Positions 27,501-35,071 of a DNA stretch of 38,127 bases are shown piece by piece. The notes below the pieces were generated by a model that searched no databases, was not told where the DNA came from, and saw nothing but the letters and a program-made list of their open reading frames with translations. Position numbers and translations under genes: made by a program. The stretch covers positions 1-38,127 of the forward strand of contig CAIMFH010000150.1 of the NCBI GenBank assembly GCA_903840265.1, written 5' to 3'. Position 1 is the stretch's first letter. Every line of letters starts with the position of its first letter. The stretch comes from an uncultured Schlesneria sp. Its GTDB lineage: Bacteria > Planctomycetota > Planctomycetia > Planctomycetales > Planctomycetaceae.

Positions 27501-28078
27501 GCGGTGAACGGAACCAGCAGGGAATCGCGCGGGGGTTCCATCGCAACATTGAACAGCTTGACGAACGTGTGTCGAGGGACGGCTCGTTTGTCGCCGGGAA
27601 TGGGCAAGCCCCCTTCGCAGACGTGGAAGGTCCCCACGGTGGTCCGTCGGTCCGATCGAGGGTTATGCAGCACGCCGTTGGCGAGGCGATACGAATGCAG
27701 CAGTTCATTCTCGAATTCGTTGCCATCGGCAGGGAGCGACAGTTCGCGAGCGAGGCCGTGGCGGTCGAGCACCATGGCTCGGCCGGGGATTTTCAGAGGG
27801 CGTTCCAGCTTCTGATCGGCGAAATGCGTGTTCAGGTAGTTTTCAATTCGTTGATCGACGGGGCAGCGATGATCATCGAGGAGCCGGATCTTTTCGCGGA
27901 AGTTGGTGAGCAGGCTCGACGCCAACTCGACCAGTTCGGTCCCGCCAGCCGCTTTGACCACGGGAAGGCCGTTGGCGGCCAATTTCAGGTTGATGTACCG
28001 CAGCAGTTCCTTCCGCTCGCGATTCTGGAGTTCGACGTCGTCTCCACGAAATCCCAAGGCGAGTTTCATGTCTAACAC
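24575..28078 (-). CDS. probable diphosphate-type (PPi) phosphoenolpyruvate carboxykinase family protein
   Basis: 1167 residues, no signal peptide, so cytoplasmic. A GTG at 28078 has an upstream AAGG at a usable distance; an ATG at 28069 is the alternative. The size and motifs resemble the PPi-dependent PEP carboxykinase family known from Entamoeba and Propionibacterium, which interconverts oxaloacetate plus PPi with PEP, phosphate and CO2. The segment [22 protein letters not shown] (residues 476-497) looks like the modified kinase-type loop, and [20 protein letters not shown] (335-354) plus [14 protein letters not shown] (360-373) look like the PEPCK core. Family assignment is from memory of motif patterns and is not confirmed. 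The C-terminal ~400 residues are helical with a charged end. Upstream 282 bases lies btaA on the same strand. Confidence 0.62.
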   Translation of the reverse strand: MLDMKLALGFRGDDVELQNRERKELLRYINLKLAANGLPVVKAAGGTELVELASSLLTNFREKIRLLDDHRCPVDQRIENYLNTHFADQKLERPLKIPGRAMVLDRHGLARELSLPADGNEFENELLHSYRLANGVLHNPRSDRRTTVGTFHVCEGGLPIPGDKRAVPRHTFVKLFNVAMEPPRDSLLVPFTANQEEQAHYWMTILLRPVVCPAVPGYCAEKTMEVRFFAPGSLVSNLDFVESIFGNAGDPFVPINDAGLDVEHWSGHTGCVILAPHLTKLTKRELGLPHISEATERQKRDRMCWEKETELYNDGDAFKVTCRTEAGVIVTIIADNYFGYCKKEVKTQISYATNLMGGVEEEHAGGALVFPSWSLGEELQVNSRRYNGRTFDDVVREYGDWIDVKPEGYGVDKTYADLVYIPEDALADLRQQNISWKRGDKTLSIPLLPGKVYMAPSGYKVRMEKHPSAPSWRIIGTAAEGTFCHKPCTVSGGGKSEISKSLVDYMQYGSVFVSEIEKDLDTVEEIFQRKFDDRWTPEVKAKQNYQVYPSRDILSPSRSLGSVIKLLTPSEEYTDEYNAWLKSIPDHIYALVYAIKRFYNPAWGDDWRRHFSVNFVNGSPGHEFKLGDRKIVGTYLRVGLSGEHGWRTFKVRQDFAAASKVQNEDDISASVVVPWKAVKDLAPTRPMIDGKYQVDLEPTAVKFVTNCEYRLFQRPDDAIHRGFDKQAEADMARKNVNFISNFEPLSRDDVADMLNKVVDFDAFTPPMKKLLESVLDSDSEYIVCSDNPRRVGGVPSKNPRYLQDRPDVVKPMDRYVAQMGTRFWRKIPASDPVHLPVNAVLSGRRNNPPEKAKGIRSLAVYNPIHYQELPELFMDFICSLTGKSPSTTGAGSEGALTKGPFNAVIPTADINTALVSMILTDLPGFSTAAGHIGPNSRFDHDISLLVPEIWSRMSPDERDPQYLISERLLEPIKDVQYQGETVPASRLGYRITERFIRRYFGRVFDNPDKVFDKSILQPETQDPESFADGVKYIMEAQQRSAMQYFDDGTIEFACPPLKILLHIMAHGHYEGKTERDPEVRKLFTKESLLASDWYHERLVTKQKRDLKLWERHRDYLTRYLKERPNADPAVKAAIIERQQVVAKELERVSQPSYLKELHGTLGAEPRL

Positions 28079-28289
28079 GGTGTGACCTTATGTGCGAAAA
28101 CTGATGCTTTGGCGCGCAGACCGTCGCCCGGAAAACGCTATATGCAAAAACCGCGTCCAAGTCATCAAAAAGTAACCAAATGGCGAGAACCTGCTCGGCG
28201 CATGGGCATTGGCTCGTGAACTGGCCGCGAATTTCACGTCCATTTTACGAGGATGCCCGAAGTCTACGCTCTTAGACCCATCTTTTATG

Positions 28290-28323
28290 CACTTCGACCT
28301 GACAAGATTCAAAGGTCGAAGTG
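28290..28323. terminator. hairpin between btaA and the PEPCK-like gene
   Basis: CACTTCGACCT (28290-28300) and AGGTCGAAGTG (28313-28323) form a perfect 11-bp stem with a 12-base loop. The hairpin starts 38 bases after the btaA stop. There is no T-run in the minus direction, so read-through to the next gene is possible. Confidence 0.5.
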
Positions 28324-28360
28324 GGTCCGCCGGACGTCAAGAAATCGAAACAATGACGAC

Positions 28361-29557
28361 TTATTTCTTCAGGTCGGCGATGCAGAAGCTGCCGTAGGTG
28401 TGGACTCGGTCCTTGGCGTGCAGTTCGTCAGCCAGCGGTTGGTTGTAGTGCAGAATATCGGCGAGCTTTTTCTTCTGTCCGTTCACGTTCACTTCAATCG
28501 GGTTGATGAACGTGCCGTCCAGTCCGGCGCTGCGCCAGAGAACTCGAGCGTCGGGGGTCGCTTTGTTCACAATCGCCTGCCATTCGGCGGTCAGGATCTT
28601 TTTGGCCGGATCCTTGGAGAGCCAGTCCATATGATCCAGGAGCACCAGTCGCGAAATCGGGTGTTCGGACTGTTCCAGGAACCCTTGCACGGTGTTGGTG
28701 TGCGAAGTCACCTGATCGGCCACGCCGTTCTTCAGTTTCTCGAAGTTCTCTCGCTTGAGGTATTCGGGGCAGGCTTCGGGCGAGTATTCGCCGGTCAAGT
28801 AGACTCGCCAGGCGTAGTTATCTTTCAGCGGGATCTTCGTGAAGACCGCTTCGACGCGATCGACCACGAACTGCAGGATGCCGCCGGGATAGCCTTCGTC
28901 GATCTGGCGACGTTGGGCTCGCGGAACCCCCAGCAGCGACAGAGTGACGTCGCGACGCATCGCGAACTTGATCATCGGCTTCCACAGCTTCTTGGCGAGG
29001 TCGTACTGTTCGAACAGGCTGCGTTGTTGTTCGACATTTTCGGCCGCGAGCAGCGCGTTCACGGCGTCGCGCATCTTGGCGATGCGATTAATGTAGTAGT
29101 TGACGAACCAGGCAAACGTGCCGCTGGTGCAGCGGAAATAGAACGACTTGCGGCGACCGACTCGGAACAGACTCCCCTTGTGATCCCAGAAGACGCGGGC
29201 ATCGGGCGCCAAGTGCGGACGCAACAACTTGGGATAAACGGTGTTCCAGTCTCGCAGGCACCCTTTGCCAAATAGTTCCCAATAGGTCTCGTAGTCGAGG
29301 TGCTTGGCACCGACCAGCTTCAGATCGAGCAGATGGTTCTGCTTGGGGTTCATGTCGACGGCATGCACATGCCCGGCTCCGGCCAGGGCGTAGTCGATGG
29401 CATTGCAACCGGCGGATGTGATCACGACGACGCGGTCTTTGGGGGTGAGCTCCAAGGCGACGCGATCGAGCCGGGGGTCTTCCCAACACTGGTTGTAGAC
29501 GATGTTTCGTCCGTGGACGAGGTTGAACCAGGTCTTGCTCAGTCGTTCGACAACCAT
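28361..29557 (-). CDS. btaA: BtaA-like S-adenosylmethionine:diacylglycerol 3-amino-3-carboxypropyl transferase (DUF3419)
   Basis: 398 residues from ATG 29557, the normal BtaA length. BtaA moves the 3-amino-3-carboxypropyl group of AdoMet to diacylglycerol, the first step to the betaine lipid DGTS. The family blocks are present: YNQCWEDPRLDRVAL (residues 21-35), VVVITSAGCNAIDYALAGAG (43-62) and VHAVDMNPKQNHLLDLKL (64-81), which make the AdoMet pocket. Later RLVLLDHMDWL and ARVLWRSAG complete the methyltransferase-like fold. BtaB, the N-methyltransferase that finishes DGTS, is not fused and not found in the window, so it must be elsewhere or the product stops at the homoserine lipid. The neighbouring PEPCK-like gene is on the same strand downstream. 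Confidence 0.88.
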   Translation of the reverse strand: MVVERLSKTWFNLVHGRNIVYNQCWEDPRLDRVALELTPKDRVVVITSAGCNAIDYALAGAGHVHAVDMNPKQNHLLDLKLVGAKHLDYETYWELFGKGCLRDWNTVYPKLLRPHLAPDARVFWDHKGSLFRVGRRKSFYFRCTSGTFAWFVNYYINRIAKMRDAVNALLAAENVEQQRSLFEQYDLAKKLWKPMIKFAMRRDVTLSLLGVPRAQRRQIDEGYPGGILQFVVDRVEAVFTKIPLKDNYAWRVYLTGEYSPEACPEYLKRENFEKLKNGVADQVTSHTNTVQGFLEQSEHPISRLVLLDHMDWLSKDPAKKILTAEWQAIVNKATPDARVLWRSAGLDGTFINPIEVNVNGQKKKLADILHYNQPLADELHAKDRVHTYGSFCIADLKK

Positions 29558-30217
29558 GTTGCGGTCTATCCGTGGGATTCAAAAGTGGAGAATCAAAGGG
29601 GAACCCGCCGCAGCGGGGGCGTTCCAAGTCCCCCTATGTTCGTGAAACGGGGCCAGTTTCTCAACCGAGCGTCCGTTCCGGGTCAAATGTCAGGCAAAAT
29701 CGATGGGTTAAGCCGGTTTTGTGGGCGGGCAGAGGGGATTTGGGTGCCGTTTTCCAAGGGGATGGCGTCCCTCATAGATCTGGCCACGCGGGCGGGTGGT
29801 CATCGTTATAAGTCTCTTCTGATGCATTCGTTTTGGGAAGTTTTGGCCTCTGTCATGAGGCCCAAGGGGCCGGAACTTTGCTCAGCCGGGGCCCTTCGGC
29901 CCCGGAAGACGACCCCTATTAACACTTCTTGAGGCCTGAAGGGCCGGCCCATTAGTCCTTCATTTTGAATCGGTGCCCCCCCTGAAATGTCCGGCCCCCT
30001 TGGGCCTGAGGACAATGAACCGATCGACGATCATTCAGATTGCTCTGGGGTATGATGTGTTGATACCTACGACCCATCGTCGGTGCGGATATGACAACTG
30101 ATTGCATTCGTTGGAACGGCCCTTTTACAATGCCCAAGTCTCTTTTTCGCGGGCGATCTCCCGTCACCGGCCTGCCGATTTTGTCGATCAGTTTCCTCAT
30201 TGAAACGAGCGTCGGTT
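29558..30217. other. 660-bp intergenic region with dispersed repeats
   Basis: It lies between the divergent btaA and Ig/transglutaminase genes, so it holds both promoters. No gene is seen. The stretch 29842-30012 carries the GGCCTGA/GGCCC repeat family. A perfect hairpin CCGGGGCC-CTTC-GGCCCCGG is at 29886-29905. Confidence 0.6.
29842..30012. repeat. GGCCTGA/GGCCC dispersed repeat, copy 1 (symmetrical)
   Basis: The ends are inverted copies of one motif: 29856-29874 (TGAGGCCCAAGGGGCCGGA) and 29991-30012 (CCGGCCCCCTTGGGCCTGAGGA). TTCTTGAGGCCTGAAGGGC at 29926-29944 recurs exactly at 34441-34459. The left end 29842-29873 matches the reverse complement of 34527-34558 at about 28 of 32 positions. 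No reading frame is contained. Confidence 0.75.
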
Positions 30218-33001
30218 ATGGGTGAATTCGATTTCGGTGACGGTTCTGAGCCCACGCCCGTAACGAAGCGCAAGTCGGGCGCCAGCCCGCTGGTTTGGAT
30301 TGGGGGCGGGGTCGCTCTGGTGGCTGTGGCTGTGGGGGGGATGTGGCTGACGATGGGCCAGCCCGCCAAGCTGACTCTGGCTGCAGTCGAGAATCAGACC
30401 GTCAACGAAGACGAAGCGTTTTCAATCAGCTTAAAGTCGCAGGCGGAAGGGCTGAAGGCAGGGGACTGGACATACGGTATGGTTTCAGGCCCACCGGGTG
30501 CGAAGGTCGATGCGACGACCGGCCTGTTCACGTGGAAGCCCACCGAAGACCAAGGGCCGGGAGAATTTCCGGTGACGGTGGCGGTTCAGGCCAAAGGGGC
30601 CAAGCCTGCGAACGACAAGCAGTCGTTCACAATTGTCGTGAAGGAAGTGAATCGGCCGCCTGTCATCACCGAGATCACTCCGCAAAATGTTATTGCGGGT
30701 GAATCGGTACGAGTCGCCGTCAAAGCCAAGGACAACGACAAGCCTGCACAGACGCTGACCTATCGCATCAAGCAGGGACCGGCTGGTGCGAAGATTGACG
30801 CGGCATCGGGTCTGTTAACGTGGGCCGCGCCGGAATCGAGTAGTCCGGGCGAGGAACTTGTCGACGTGGCGGTGTCCGATGCGGAATCGGACGGAGCCGA
30901 AGCGACGACTAGCTTCAAGATCATCGTCGCCCCTCCGCCATCGCCGCTGTTGCGCCTGACGGCCGCGCTGCAGGCGGCAGGGATCACCGTGGAGGACACG
31001 GTCGGCGAAGGGCTGCCGGGATTCAAAGGGAAGGCCTCGACCATCGCCGTCGATGACGAAGTGCTGACGGTCTTCGAATACGACTCCGAGGCCGCAGCGA
31101 AGAAAGACGTCGATCAGATCACCGATGAGGGGCAGATGCTGTTTGGGCAACCCGCCACCTGGAAGATGAAGACCCGCTTGTACCGCAAAGGTCCGGTCAT
31201 CGTGGCCTACGGGGGTGAATCGCGGCAAGTCGAGAAGGCGATCAACGCAACATTGGGGGAACCGTTCGTGGTCGCCGCGATCAGCAAAGTGATTCCCGTT
31301 CCTGAAAAGCCAGTCGAGAAAACTGTGGCCGAGAAGCTAGTCGACGCGCTGGTCAAACTGCACGAAAAGCAGAACCTGACAGGCAAGAAGGACTACCTCG
31401 GCGTTCGCAAGATCTTCGCAGACCTCTACGAGAACCAGAACGAGAGATTGCTCAGTCAGCTTGGCGAAGGCGACGGGGCCGACTTCAAGAAGTGGCTGGA
31501 TGAACATGCTGACTTCAAGGAAGAGTTTTATATCGCGATCACTCCGGAAGACGATGTAACTGCCGCCTGGAAGATCCTGCAGGCGATTCACAAGAAGTTT
31601 CCGTCGAAGCTGAATGACTATGGCCAACTGGCGATCGCGACGGCCTTGACCTGGGACAATGATCGAAACCTGGAACACTACGATCATCATCAACGGCGGA
31701 CGCATTCGATCATGCCCGAAAAGCTGTTGGGAGGCGTCGAGAACTTTGAATATTTCGTCGACGCGGCGGGTGTCATGCAGGGGCGAGCTCAATTCCTGCC
31801 GTGGGAATTTCTGGTCTATCTCGTCAACCACAAGACGCCGCGAGCCGAACGGGAATGGGCCGCAGCCAACTATGTTCCCAAGCGGACAATGTATGGCAAA
31901 TGCTACGCCGACGTTCCCTATGACCATGCGATGCTGAAATCCGAGAGTCGGACCTGCAAGCTGGACGGCAAAGACTATTCGCTGCCGAACATCAAGCAAT
32001 TCGGTGGCGTGTGCGCGATGCAGGCCGACTTTGCGTCGCGCGTTGGCAAGAGTATCGGCGTTCCTTCCGAGTACGTCGGTGGAGAAGCGGCGGGTGGCGA
32101 ACTGCATGCCTGGGTGATGTGGGTTGAGATCAAACAGGTCTCGCGAACCAGTATCTCGTTCACGCTCGAGTCGCACGGTCGCTACGACGGGGATAAGTAC
32201 TACGTTGGCACGCTGCGCGATCCGCAGACCGGCAAAGGAACGACCGATCGAGAACTGGAACTGCGCTTACAGGCGGTGGGGCTAAGCCCGATCTCGTTCC
32301 GTCAAGCGAAGCTGGTAATGCAGGCCTATCCGCAACTTCGCGAGAAGCTGGGTTGGAATGCCAATCAAGAGATCGCGTTCCTGAACGAAGTGATGGAACT
32401 GTGTCCGGGTAACGAAGCCGCGTGGAGGCAGGTGGCGCTGCTGGCTCGCGAGGGACGCATCGGGGCCGATAGCAATCGGCAGATGACGGCGATGTTCGAC
32501 AAGATGTTCCGGACGTTCGGCAGCTTCCCGGACTTCACGTGGAAGATCTTCGACGACCTGATTCAGTATCAAAAGAATCCGAAGCAGCGCAACAAGTACT
32601 ACGAACGACTGGTGCAGATGTACGAAGCGGCCGGCCGTCCCGATCTGGCGTGCGAAGCAAGGCTGAAGCTGAGCGACTATCTGATGGAAGAGGGGCGAAC
32701 GAAGGAAGTGATCGACGGCCTGGCGTTCACGATCAAGAAATTCCCCGATGAAGGGCGCTATGTCCCCAAGCTGTTAGACAAACTGGAAAAGGTTTGTGGC
32801 GGCGTGAAGGGAGCCGATCAACAGTTGTTGCGGTTCTATCAAGAGTTCATCCCGCTGATCCCGCAGAAGCGAGGGAACGATCCCAGCCCCTATTGCATGC
32901 GCATGCTGGAACGAGCGATCGACAAATTCACCTCCGCGGGGCAGGCCCCTCAGGCGCAAAGCTTTGCCCTGCAGTTGGCCACGCTCAGGGCGGCGGAGTG
33001 A
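30218..33001 (+). CDS. membrane-anchored protein with Ig-like and transglutaminase-like domains
   Basis: About 927 residues from ATG 30218; the frame begins at a TTG 18 bases upstream. One membrane span (PLVWIGGGVALVAVAVGGMWL) lies at about residues 24-44, so the bulk is outside. Two cadherin/Ig-like (putative-Ig) modules follow, at about 60-145 and 150-240, each with the pattern GPPGAKVDATTGLFTWKPTEDQGPGEF or GPAGAKIDAASGLLTWAAPE-SSPGEE. The middle and C-terminal part is helical. A transglutaminase-like core shows Cys599 in FGGVCAMQADFASRVGKSIGVPSEYV and His630 in GELHAWVMWVEI. The third acidic residue is not certain. Residues beyond 690 look like TPR-type helices (EAGRPDLACEARLKLSDYLMEEGR). 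Probably crosslinks or cleaves surface proteins; substrate unknown. Confidence 0.8.
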   Translation: MGEFDFGDGSEPTPVTKRKSGASPLVWIGGGVALVAVAVGGMWLTMGQPAKLTLAAVENQTVNEDEAFSISLKSQAEGLKAGDWTYGMVSGPPGAKVDATTGLFTWKPTEDQGPGEFPVTVAVQAKGAKPANDKQSFTIVVKEVNRPPVITEITPQNVIAGESVRVAVKAKDNDKPAQTLTYRIKQGPAGAKIDAASGLLTWAAPESSSPGEELVDVAVSDAESDGAEATTSFKIIVAPPPSPLLRLTAALQAAGITVEDTVGEGLPGFKGKASTIAVDDEVLTVFEYDSEAAAKKDVDQITDEGQMLFGQPATWKMKTRLYRKGPVIVAYGGESRQVEKAINATLGEPFVVAAISKVIPVPEKPVEKTVAEKLVDALVKLHEKQNLTGKKDYLGVRKIFADLYENQNERLLSQLGEGDGADFKKWLDEHADFKEEFYIAITPEDDVTAAWKILQAIHKKFPSKLNDYGQLAIATALTWDNDRNLEHYDHHQRRTHSIMPEKLLGGVENFEYFVDAAGVMQGRAQFLPWEFLVYLVNHKTPRAEREWAAANYVPKRTMYGKCYADVPYDHAMLKSESRTCKLDGKDYSLPNIKQFGGVCAMQADFASRVGKSIGVPSEYVGGEAAGGELHAWVMWVEIKQVSRTSISFTLESHGRYDGDKYYVGTLRDPQTGKGTTDRELELRLQAVGLSPISFRQAKLVMQAYPQLREKLGWNANQEIAFLNEVMELCPGNEAAWRQVALLAREGRIGADSNRQMTAMFDKMFRTFGSFPDFTWKIFDDLIQYQKNPKQRNKYYERLVQMYEAAGRPDLACEARLKLSDYLMEEGRTKEVIDGLAFTIKKFPDEGRYVPKLLDKLEKVCGGVKGADQQLLRFYQEFIPLIPQKRGNDPSPYCMRMLERAIDKFTSAGQAPQAQSFALQLATLRAAE

Positions 33002-33062
33002 AGTGTCTGGTGGGCTGGCTTTTGGCCAATAATTTTGATTCTCCACAATGAGGGACAGGGCC

Positions 33063-33356
33063 ATGAATGGTTGGATGTTGCTGGCTCAGATGGAAGTACC
33101 CGCCGCTGCGATGTCGGGTAAAGACACCATGATGCTGGTGGTCAATGGAGTGGCACTGATCCTGATTGTGTGGCTCATTTTCAGAATCTTACGGCGAAGT
33201 GGGGGCCTGCAAAGTCGGGCACTCGTTCAGATTGAACGCAGCCTGCTGCTCATGGACAAAACCGAGCAGTTCATGGCGATGCAGGAAAAGCAGGGGGACC
33301 GAATCATAGAGTTGCTGGAATTGATCGACAGAAACGTGCGGCGATCGCCCGGTTAG
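33063..33356 (+). CDS. small single-span membrane protein
   Basis: About 97 residues from ATG 33063, preceded by GAGGGACAGGG. One hydrophobic span (MMLVVNGVALILIVWLIFRIL) lies at about residues 23-43, with a basic LRRSGG afterwards, so the C-terminal helix (ALVQIERSLLLMDKTEQFMAMQEKQGDRIIELLELIDRN) is cytoplasmic, amphipathic and coiled-coil-like. No family is recognised. It starts 61 bases after the transglutaminase-like gene on the same strand and is probably co-transcribed with it. Confidence 0.75.
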   Translation: MNGWMLLAQMEVPAAAMSGKDTMMLVVNGVALILIVWLIFRILRRSGGLQSRALVQIERSLLLMDKTEQFMAMQEKQGDRIIELLELIDRNVRRSPG

Positions 33357-33374
33357 GCTGGAATACACGCGAGC

Positions 33375-33540
33375 GTGCCACTGGTTGGCCGCTTCGGACA
33401 GCCAGTGCGATTGACATCGAAAAGACCTCTGACAAGGTGCGTCTCACTGATTGTGAGTTATCGTTTGTTGCCTGTCACATCGGCCGAAGAGATCACCTTG
33501 ACGGTCAGCTGGTTGTCCGAAGCGGCCAACTAAGTGGCAC
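33375..33540. repeat. inverted repeat pair bracketing 103 bases
   Basis: GTGCCACTGGTTGGCCGCTT (from 33375) continues to 33405 and matches the reverse complement of 33509-33540 at about 28 positions, with one extra base. The core TTGGCCGCTTCGGACA is identical in both arms. The left arm also folds on itself (CACTGGTTG against CAGCCAGTG). No reading frame lies between the arms. Confidence 0.75.
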
Positions 33541-33631
33541 GTCTCTCGTATTTCCAAGCACCAAAATCGTTCACGGCGTTGCCGGTTAGGGCAGTCGTAG
33601 GCGCAAGCGATTGGCGCGCGAAGAGGAGCAA

Positions 33632-33675
33632 CAAAAAAGCACCGTTTCCAGCGGACATCGCCTGGAAACGGTGCT
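33632..33675 (-). terminator. rho-independent terminator of the pilin gene
   Basis: AGCACCGTTTCCAG (33638-33651) pairs perfectly with CTGGAAACGGTGCT (33662-33675) over 14 bp with a ten-base loop. In the minus direction it is followed by TTTTTTGTT. It begins 25 bases after the pilin stop codon. Confidence 0.93.
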
Positions 33676-33699
33676 GAAGCTATCGAGTGCTTGGCCGCA

Positions 33700-33873
33700 T
33701 CAATTGAGTGCGTCGCCGGCACCCTGAAACTTAGCCTGGGCTTTCGTGCCGATGTTCTGGACAGCACCAATACAGACGATCACGATCAGCGCGAGCATGA
33801 TCGCATATTCGACTGCGGTTGGTCCGTCTTCCGAAACCAGGAAATTCTTAACGCTGTTCATTAACTGAGTCAT
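33700..33873 (-). CDS. Flp/Fap-type (type IVb) pilin
   Basis: 57 residues from ATG 33873, ending in TGA at 33700-33702. The sequence begins MTQLMNSVKNFLVSEDG, then PTAVEYAIMLALIVIVCIGA and ends AKFQGAGDALN. This is the Flp pilin pattern: a short basic leader, processing after the Gly of SEDG, a conserved Glu-Tyr pair five and six residues on, and a hydrophobic helix. A TadV-like prepilin peptidase would cleave before PTAVEY. It has its own terminator, with no Tad-assembly genes in the window, so the pilin is transcribed alone and would be assembled by machinery encoded elsewhere. The AGAAAG upstream is a weak ribosome site. Confidence 0.9.
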   Translation of the reverse strand: MTQLMNSVKNFLVSEDGPTAVEYAIMLALIVIVCIGAVQNIGTKAQAKFQGAGDALN

Positions 33874-34320
33874 TGTCTTGGTCTTTCTGAAAAAAGATGT
33901 CGTCCTACCTGATTCTGAAATAGGGCGGCATCAACCACTGAACCGACGGACGCATTGAACGGGTGACCGAAGCGTCGGTAAAAACTAGGCCAACAATTCA
34001 GAGCGTGCGCGAAAATTTCTTTTGGGAATTGCGATTTTTCGAAGATTACGAATTGATTTGGCAAAATGATTGTCATGGCGTTAAGGCAACGTTCAGGTTG
34101 GGTGCGCTGTGGTGAACGAGCGACATGTGGCGAATTATCGACTAGAGAGGGCCCGATTAGCGGCACGTCACCTTGAGCATCAGCCTGTAGCACGGATGAA
34201 AGCTAGGCCCTCAATTCGAGCGGTGCGGCAGCAATTTGACTGTTCGTGGTAGGCCACGGGACGCCGTTGAGGTGCTTCAAGCGACGTGTGCCGCGGGCCG
34301 GGGTGAAGTCGCGTTCGTCT
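33874..34320. other. intergenic region upstream of the pilin gene
   Basis: No gene is seen. Positions about 33985-34080 are notably AT-rich compared with the rest of the window and lie 110-200 bases upstream of the pilin start, a plausible place for its promoter, although no -24/-12 or -35/-10 pair was convincing. A 107-codon minus-strand frame (33870-34193) overlaps the pilin leader region and has no motif. Confidence 0.45.
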
Positions 34321-34372
34321 TTGTGGCCGTCATCACGCAAGACACGGCTTTGTCGAGGACTCCAAAGCCGTA
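34321..34372. repeat. degraded copy of the 83-bp palindromic element
   Basis: Read on the minus strand, CTACGGCTTTGGAGTCCT followed by CGACAAAGCCGTGTC matches the left half of the element at 3133-3215 with a few substitutions and one deletion. The inner palindrome is lost. A further 21-base fragment, 34699-34719, matches 3131-3151 at 19 of 21 positions in inverted orientation. Confidence 0.65.
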
Positions 34373-34440
34373 GGTATCGACACATTTCAAATCGAAAAAT
34401 GGGCGGCAGCTGCGTTCAGGAGTGGGTATCCCCAGTCCGT

Positions 34441-34630
34441 TTCTTGAGGCCTGAAGGGCAACGCTGTGAAGCATTGTCCGCATCCATCCCTGCGTCGTCT
34501 GAACCATGGTCAGTGTCAGCACTCCTCCGGCCCCTTGGGCCTGAGGATAGAGGCCAAAGCATCATCTGTGGAACGCAGACGGTGAAAATATCGAACCAAA
34601 CTGGCCCTCGAAAAATGCTTCACAGCGTTG
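34441..34630. repeat. GGCCTGA/GGCCC dispersed repeat, copy 2, plus 17-bp inverted repeat
   Basis: 34441-34459 is identical to 29926-29944. 34527-34547 matches 29991-30012 apart from one missing C. In addition CAACGCTGTGAAGCATT (34459-34475) is the exact reverse complement of 34614-34630, so 138 bases sit between perfect 17-bp arms. No coding region is contained. Confidence 0.72.
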
Positions 34631-34738
34631 CTCGTTGGGCCGGAAGACGAACACCCAGATTTCCTTTTCTGCGACGACACGTTGTGTAGAGACTTAATGA
34701 CTCCAAAGCCGTTGCACCCGAGCGACTGCGCGGATCAT

Positions 34739-35071
34739 TTAACTTGTCGCTGCGAGTCGTCGCGCGAAGATCCTGATATTGCCGCCTTGGGGTTTGAAGA
34801 GAGTCACGAGATAGCAGAGGGTGTCGTTGAGAGCCCACTCGAATTCTGCCAGGCCAACTTGTTGGCGGCAGGTTTGATGGTGAGGTGGGGTGATGAACTG
34901 CATCACTTCTTCGGTATCGGCGGGCCTCATCAGCTTGGATTCCAGACTGACGATACGGCTGTTAACGCGAACAACAATTGTTTCACCGACCACGAACTGA
35001 AATTCGTCGACCGGGTTCGTTGTTAGCAATTGGGTGAGTACTTCGCCAAGAACGCGGCATTGAATGCCCAT
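34739..35071 (-). pseudogene. truncated PilT-type pilus retraction ATPase, N-terminal domain only
   Basis: A 110-codon frame looks like the N-terminal PAS-like domain of PilT: LTQLLTTNPVDEFQFVVGETIVVRVNSR, then LMRPADTEEVMQFITPPHHQ, then a FxPxGGNIRIFARR end corresponding to the RVNxFxQRGxxxxVLR block of intact PilT. The expected S-D-L-H of the start (here PVDEFQF) has decayed, and the frame stops just where the ATPase domain (Walker A GPTGSGKS) should begin; nothing like that domain follows in any frame down to the pilin gene. The 21-base relic of the palindromic element lies 20 bases past the stop, so a repeat-linked deletion is likely. The assignment is by pattern and memory, not search. 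Confidence 0.65.

Noticed and set aside
25484-28075. 863-codon open frame on the plus strand
   Set aside because: It is exactly antisense to the PEPCK-like gene, rich in Val/Asp/Gly/Phe as expected for the complement of a high-GC gene, and shows no motif.
28253-29275. 340-codon open frame on the plus strand
   Set aside because: Antisense shadow of btaA, which has recognisable AdoMet-binding blocks.
34628-35026. 132-codon plus-strand frame
   Set aside because: Antisense to the PilT-like relic, which shows family blocks, while this frame shows none.
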